NCBI GenBank assembly: GCA_019634575.1
Contig: JAHCAY010000001.1
Coordinates: forward strand, 3,410,001 to 3,474,000
Origin: Candidatus Didemnitutus sp.
GTDB taxonomy: Bacteria > Verrucomicrobiota > Verrucomicrobiia > Opitutales > Opitutaceae
DNA: 64,000 nucleotides
Direction: 5' to 3'
The notes under the pieces were generated by a model. The model ran no database searches. It was not told where the DNA came from and was given only the letters and a program-made list of their open reading frames with translations. The position numbers and the translations under genes are program-made. Positions 62,101-64,000 of the stretch are shown here, piece after piece. Position 1 is the first letter of the stretch. Every line of letters begins with the position of its first letter.

Positions 62101-62682
62101 GACGCCAGCAACGTCGCTACCGTCGACACTTCCATCCCCGTCGCCAACCGTTCGCCCGACGCCGCGGCCGCCGCCACCGCGTGGAACGACATCCAGACCT
62201 TCAAGGCCACCAACAGCGCCACGGTCGTGACCGGCAGCGATCTCCCGAGATTCACGGCGAACGTCTACACCGACTACCGCATCCCCCGTGGCTTTCTGAA
62301 AAACCTCCGCGTCGGCGGCGGCATCCAATACATCGGCCGCACCGCCATCGGCAACCGCGGCGCCGACACCATCGTCAATCCCGCGAACCCGCTCACCGCG
62401 ATCGACGATCCGAGCGTCGACTCCAGCACCCGCATCTACCGCGCCGCCTACTATACCGTCACGCTCACGGCCAACTACCAGATGAAGCTGCGGCACGACA
62501 TGCTGCTCGACCTCAACCTGCGCGTCGGAAACGCCCTCGGCAACAATGACCTCGTCTACGTTGGCGCGGCTCTGCGCCCTCCCGGCGGCGACATCTCCCG
62601 CCCCGACCGAGTCAGCATCCCCACCACCTTCGTCTACCAGCAACCGCGCTCCTATGCGCTGACCGCCACGCTCACATTCTGA
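59155..62682 (+). CDS. TonB-dependent transducer/receptor with STN domain (1175 aa)
   Basis: A signal peptide is followed by an N-terminal STN (secretin/TonB short N-terminal) domain at about residues 38-115 (FDLPAGEAGQTLKQFAHQAKREILFSVQLV), a proline-rich linker, the plug (LSPFLVVTEKDDGFVAANSLAGGRMSLPLRDTPLAYSVITRDFL, ERFDFARGPNALLIGTGSLGGVVSGMTKRA) and a long barrel ending ...RSYALTATLTF. The STN domain contacts FecR and makes this both transporter and signal receiver. The substrate may be a ferric chelate, but the barrel (about 1000 aa) is larger than usual for siderophore receptors. It starts 79 bp after the FecR gene. Confidence 0.93.
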   Translation: MNTPVLLRAVAPLWRQLLCCFALVSSATCFAQAAAPTAFDLPAGEAGQTLKQFAHQAKREILFSVQLVDGVKTNAVHGELAAREALDRMLAGTELAALEDAKTGAFTIRRDPKSEPPKEKPAFTPAPRTETGAAALRDDGGVVTLSPFLVVTEKDDGFVAANSLAGGRMSLPLRDTPLAYSVITRDFLDALSLDSQEAALSWSVGSYMPITPLSAYRYNDGEAGSSVVSRGLWITQAQRNFFLLGQNSDTYSQERFDFARGPNALLIGTGSLGGVVSGMTKRARVDTDFNKMSLQTGSWGRARLTLDVNRRAGERFAIRVNALLQDSPTWRDLEFDNRQGIHLAATYRLLKNTTLRAEYEHYKQSTLLGRETMSESISGWDGVTTVAAPVASITNSDAKGLARLGSSTSPYLLYVPGMDSGTVMNWANTWRTQGGAANAAVPVGGKLALSTANLSINGGSMIDSIYSPDLLFGLAEAGSSFRRPSTKTVIQPDMPTLEYGFHDAAVFLEHHQGQHLFLEAAFNYADTDKHVETAASRMGNATIDVNQTLPNGQPNPNFKKVYSEALASSFYYKTKVGEGRAALALVFDDTKWGDFRANVITGRRKVNYDLYAYTSVMDRNPDIRRRSVDDIFTYRFYWDNLRQPGLYPDSVQYVDPIAGTTQTYHVSKIVDLRSIGTLRAADSNFDYVQSAFTAKLFKGRLNLIGGIRRDRVKQLSYSGNSTNNSMADYPVDWDGQTIYYRPVGPADYYTLQYQAKDSAGNITGNGAYLPANSRPRDANFKPLPQYANDRFRDDYSQPAVDVSATTVTYGGVFHALSWISAYANYAESFKAPGAGVTLTGQPMPVTTSEGWDAGLRFNLLGGRISASVGRYVGKQFDSQSQISNAGKYANIVNANKVGDQNPNGMNTRGLAAIPAIAFDFKDDKTEGYEIDITANLTRNWRLTANAGIPKVYNLNGHKDEFAYLAANEATLKQIVLDAGVLIDASNVATVDTSIPVANRSPDAAAAATAWNDIQTFKATNSATVVTGSDLPRFTANVYTDYRIPRGFLKNLRVGGGIQYIGRTAIGNRGADTIVNPANPLTAIDDPSVDSSTRIYRAAYYTVTLTANYQMKLRHDMLLDLNLRVGNALGNNDLVYVGAALRPPGGDISRPDRVSIPTTFVYQQPRSYALTATLTF

Positions 62683-62891
62683 ACTCGCCGCGCTCTCCCG
62701 CGCCTCGCGCCGCGGGTCCGCGGCCGGCTCACCCGGAGCAAGATCGGGCCCTCCCGCCACCAGACCACTTCCCGGCCCGTCCGCGGATCGCGCGCTGTAG
62801 AGGGTCGCGCCATCGTGCGAAGCTGAGGGAGCCAGTGGCCGCTTCCAAACGCGGACGGGCCGGAGCTGGTCACCCATTCCGCAATCTGCAT
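62652..62891 (-). CDS. Doubtful small hypothetical protein
   Basis: A 79-codon frame (MQIAEWVTSSGPSAFGSG at the start, then DPRTGREVVWWREGPILL) fills the gap between the receptor and the phosphodiesterase on the opposite strand and overlaps the receptor end by 31 bp. Codon third positions are GC-rich, but the C-terminus is low-complexity Arg. It may be a remnant or chance. Confidence 0.2.
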   Translation of the reverse strand: MQIAEWVTSSGPSAFGSGHWLPQLRTMARPSTARDPRTGREVVWWREGPILLRVSRPRTRGARRGRARRVQNVSVAVSA

Positions 62892-62916
62892 CGTCGCCTC
62901 GCGCCCGCCTTGTCTC

Positions 62917-63807
62917 ATGTCGATCCGCCTCCTCACCCTGCTGCTCTGTAACATCGTCGCGTTCGGCGCGTCCTGCGCCGCGAGCGATTTGCCGCCGCCC
63001 TCGGCGACGGAATTGCTGCGCGCCCCACGGCCGTTGGTGATCGGACATCGCGGCTACTCCGGCGCCGCGCCGGAAAACACGCTGCCCAGTTTCGCCGCCG
63101 CGACGCTCGCCGGCGCCGACCTGGTCGAGCTCGATTACCATCCCACGGCGGACGGCGCCCTCATCGTGTTGCACGACGCCACACTCGACCGCACCACCGA
63201 CGCGCGCTCGCGCTGGGGCGGCGAGAGAATCCGCGCCAGCGAGCACACGCTCGCCGAGCTGCAATCGCTCGATGCCGGCCGATGGTTCGATCCGCGCTTC
63301 GCCGGCACGCGCCTGCCGCTGCTCGCCGAGGCGATCGAGCTCATCGCCCCGCACGCCGTCACGCTCATCGAGCGCAAGGAAGGCGACGCGCGGACCTGCG
63401 TCGAGTTGTTGCGCACGCGTGGCTGGATCAACCGGGTGGTCGTGCAAAGTTTCGATTGGGACTACTTGCGCGACTTCCATGCGCTCGCGCCCGAGCAAGT
63501 GCTCGCTGCGCTCGGGCCCGTCGCGCCGGCGAAGGGCCAGCCGTTCACCGAGGCCGAGAAAACGCTCGGTCCCGCGCAGCTCGATCGGCTCGCCGCCGCC
63601 GGCGCCAGCGTCGCGGTGTGGAGCGGCGACCTCGTCACGCACGACTCCGTGCGCGAGGCACACGCGCGCGGGCTCCGCGTGTGGGTCTATACCGTGAACG
63701 ACCTCCCGACTGCCACCCGCCTGCTCGCACTCGGCGTGGACGGCATCATCTCGAATCATCCGCCGCTCATTTGGAAAGCCCTGGCGACCTATGCGCACGC
63801 GCCGTAA
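62917..63807 (+). CDS. Glycerophosphodiester phosphodiesterase, exported
   Basis: 296 residues with a signal peptide (LLTLLLCNIVAFGASCAA). The GDPD TIM barrel shows its catalytic and metal residues: VIGHRGYSGAAPENTLPSF (His and Arg, then Glu), ELDYHPTADGALIVLHDATLDRTTD with Glu, Asp and the second His, and KEGDAR. The C-terminal VYTVNDLPTATRLLALGVDGIISNHP is typical. It splits glycerophosphodiesters, released from phospholipids by enzymes like the PldA in this window, into glycerol-3-phosphate and an alcohol in the periplasm. It overlaps the following convergent gene by 19 bp. Confidence 0.93.
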   Translation: MSIRLLTLLLCNIVAFGASCAASDLPPPSATELLRAPRPLVIGHRGYSGAAPENTLPSFAAATLAGADLVELDYHPTADGALIVLHDATLDRTTDARSRWGGERIRASEHTLAELQSLDAGRWFDPRFAGTRLPLLAEAIELIAPHAVTLIERKEGDARTCVELLRTRGWINRVVVQSFDWDYLRDFHALAPEQVLAALGPVAPAKGQPFTEAEKTLGPAQLDRLAAAGASVAVWSGDLVTHDSVREAHARGLRVWVYTVNDLPTATRLLALGVDGIISNHPPLIWKALATYAHAP

Positions 63808-64000
63808 GGCGCTCTCGCGGATGGCACGCGATGGAGAATCACCGCGCGCACATCGAGCAGGCGCTCGAGTTTCCGGCGTGTGAGCTCGGCCCGCGCCTCG
63901 CTGCAGGTTACGGTAAGTTCCAGACGCGCCGGGCTGCGCGCGTAGGCCGCCGCCTCGAGCGCGATTTCCGGCACGGCGGCCTTTTGCAGGACGCGCGCGA
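63789..64000 (-). CDS. ACT-domain-like protein, C-terminal part (5' end outside window)
   Basis: About 70 residues are visible before the window ends, with the frame open to the last base. The segment ARLELTVTCSEARAELTRRKLERLLDVRAVIL has the strand-helix-strand wording of a small ACT domain, as in acetolactate synthase small subunits (IlvM type). With only the end visible, the identity is tentative. Its stop codon lies within the convergent phosphodiesterase gene. Confidence 0.5.
   Translation of the reverse strand, partial: ARVLQKAAVPEIALEAAAYARSPARLELTVTCSEARAELTRRKLERLLDVRAVILHRVPSARAPYGACA

Noticed and set aside
60133..63798. A 1221-codon open frame on the minus strand opposite the STN receptor and the phosphodiesterase
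   Set aside because: It is a shadow of two certain genes, with Val/Gly/Ala/Asp-rich composition and no recognisable motif.

Overview
The window reads as chromosomal DNA of a GC-rich, diderm, chemoheterotrophic bacterium, most likely a verrucomicrobium of the Opitutaceae type. This placement is inferred from gene content and style, not from a marker gene: four TonB-dependent receptors, an LPS gene (kdsB), an outer-membrane phospholipase A, an RND efflux operon, an ECF sigma/FecR pair and many lipoproteins, with long spurious antisense ORFs caused by the high GC. There are no rRNA or tRNA genes, no CRISPR array, and no transposase, integrase or phage gene. The mobile-like signal consists only of short palindromic or inverted-repeat elements.

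Layout. 1-7.5 kb: end of a hybrid histidine kinase, a dienelactone-hydrolase-like protein, a small membrane protein, a DUF4097-type exported repeat protein, a TatD nuclease, HPr (ptsH), kdsB and two tandem lipoprotein alpha/beta hydrolases. 7.5-17.7 kb (minus): a lipoprotein downstream of carA, then the complete potassium system kdpABCDE. 17.9-26.3 kb: lysine 2,3-aminomutase, a SIMPL-domain protein, a tandem structured-RNA candidate, a TPR histidine kinase facing a NarL-type response regulator, and two exported hydrolases. 26.3-32.6 kb: a large TonB receptor, a dicarboxylate/glutamate symporter and gamma-glutamyltransferase. 33-41.3 kb (minus): LysR, then marR-MFP-RND-TolC with pldA downstream. 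41.5-43.9 kb: a TonB receptor behind a clear TPP riboswitch, so probably a thiamin(e)-compound receptor. 43.9-51.1 kb: a DUF4286 protein, an S9 peptidase, a methyltransferase-like protein, and a purine/SAM group (exported MTA/SAH nucleosidase, NCS2 purine permease, exported SAM hydrolase). 51.3-57.1 kb: a TonB receptor and the uronate genes uxaB-uxaA. 57.5-64 kb: ECF sigma, FecR and an STN-containing TonB receptor (a cell-surface signalling cassette), a glycerophosphodiesterase and the end of an ACT-domain protein.

The most unusual material is non-coding. (1) Two tandem copies at 20190-20488 share an identical 30-nt box, and each is followed by a different but compensatorily paired terminator hairpin. 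(2) Three copies of a CCTATTAGG-centred palindrome (15982, 32665, 43879) all lie just downstream of stop codons and show one compensatory base-pair change. (3) REPIN-like inverted pairs occur at 4079, 22530, 46525 and 50063; the 22530 copy closely resembles Pseudomonas REP sequences. Most convergent gene junctions in the window carry one of these palindromes. (4) An eight-copy heptanucleotide tandem repeat lies between divergent genes at 44261.
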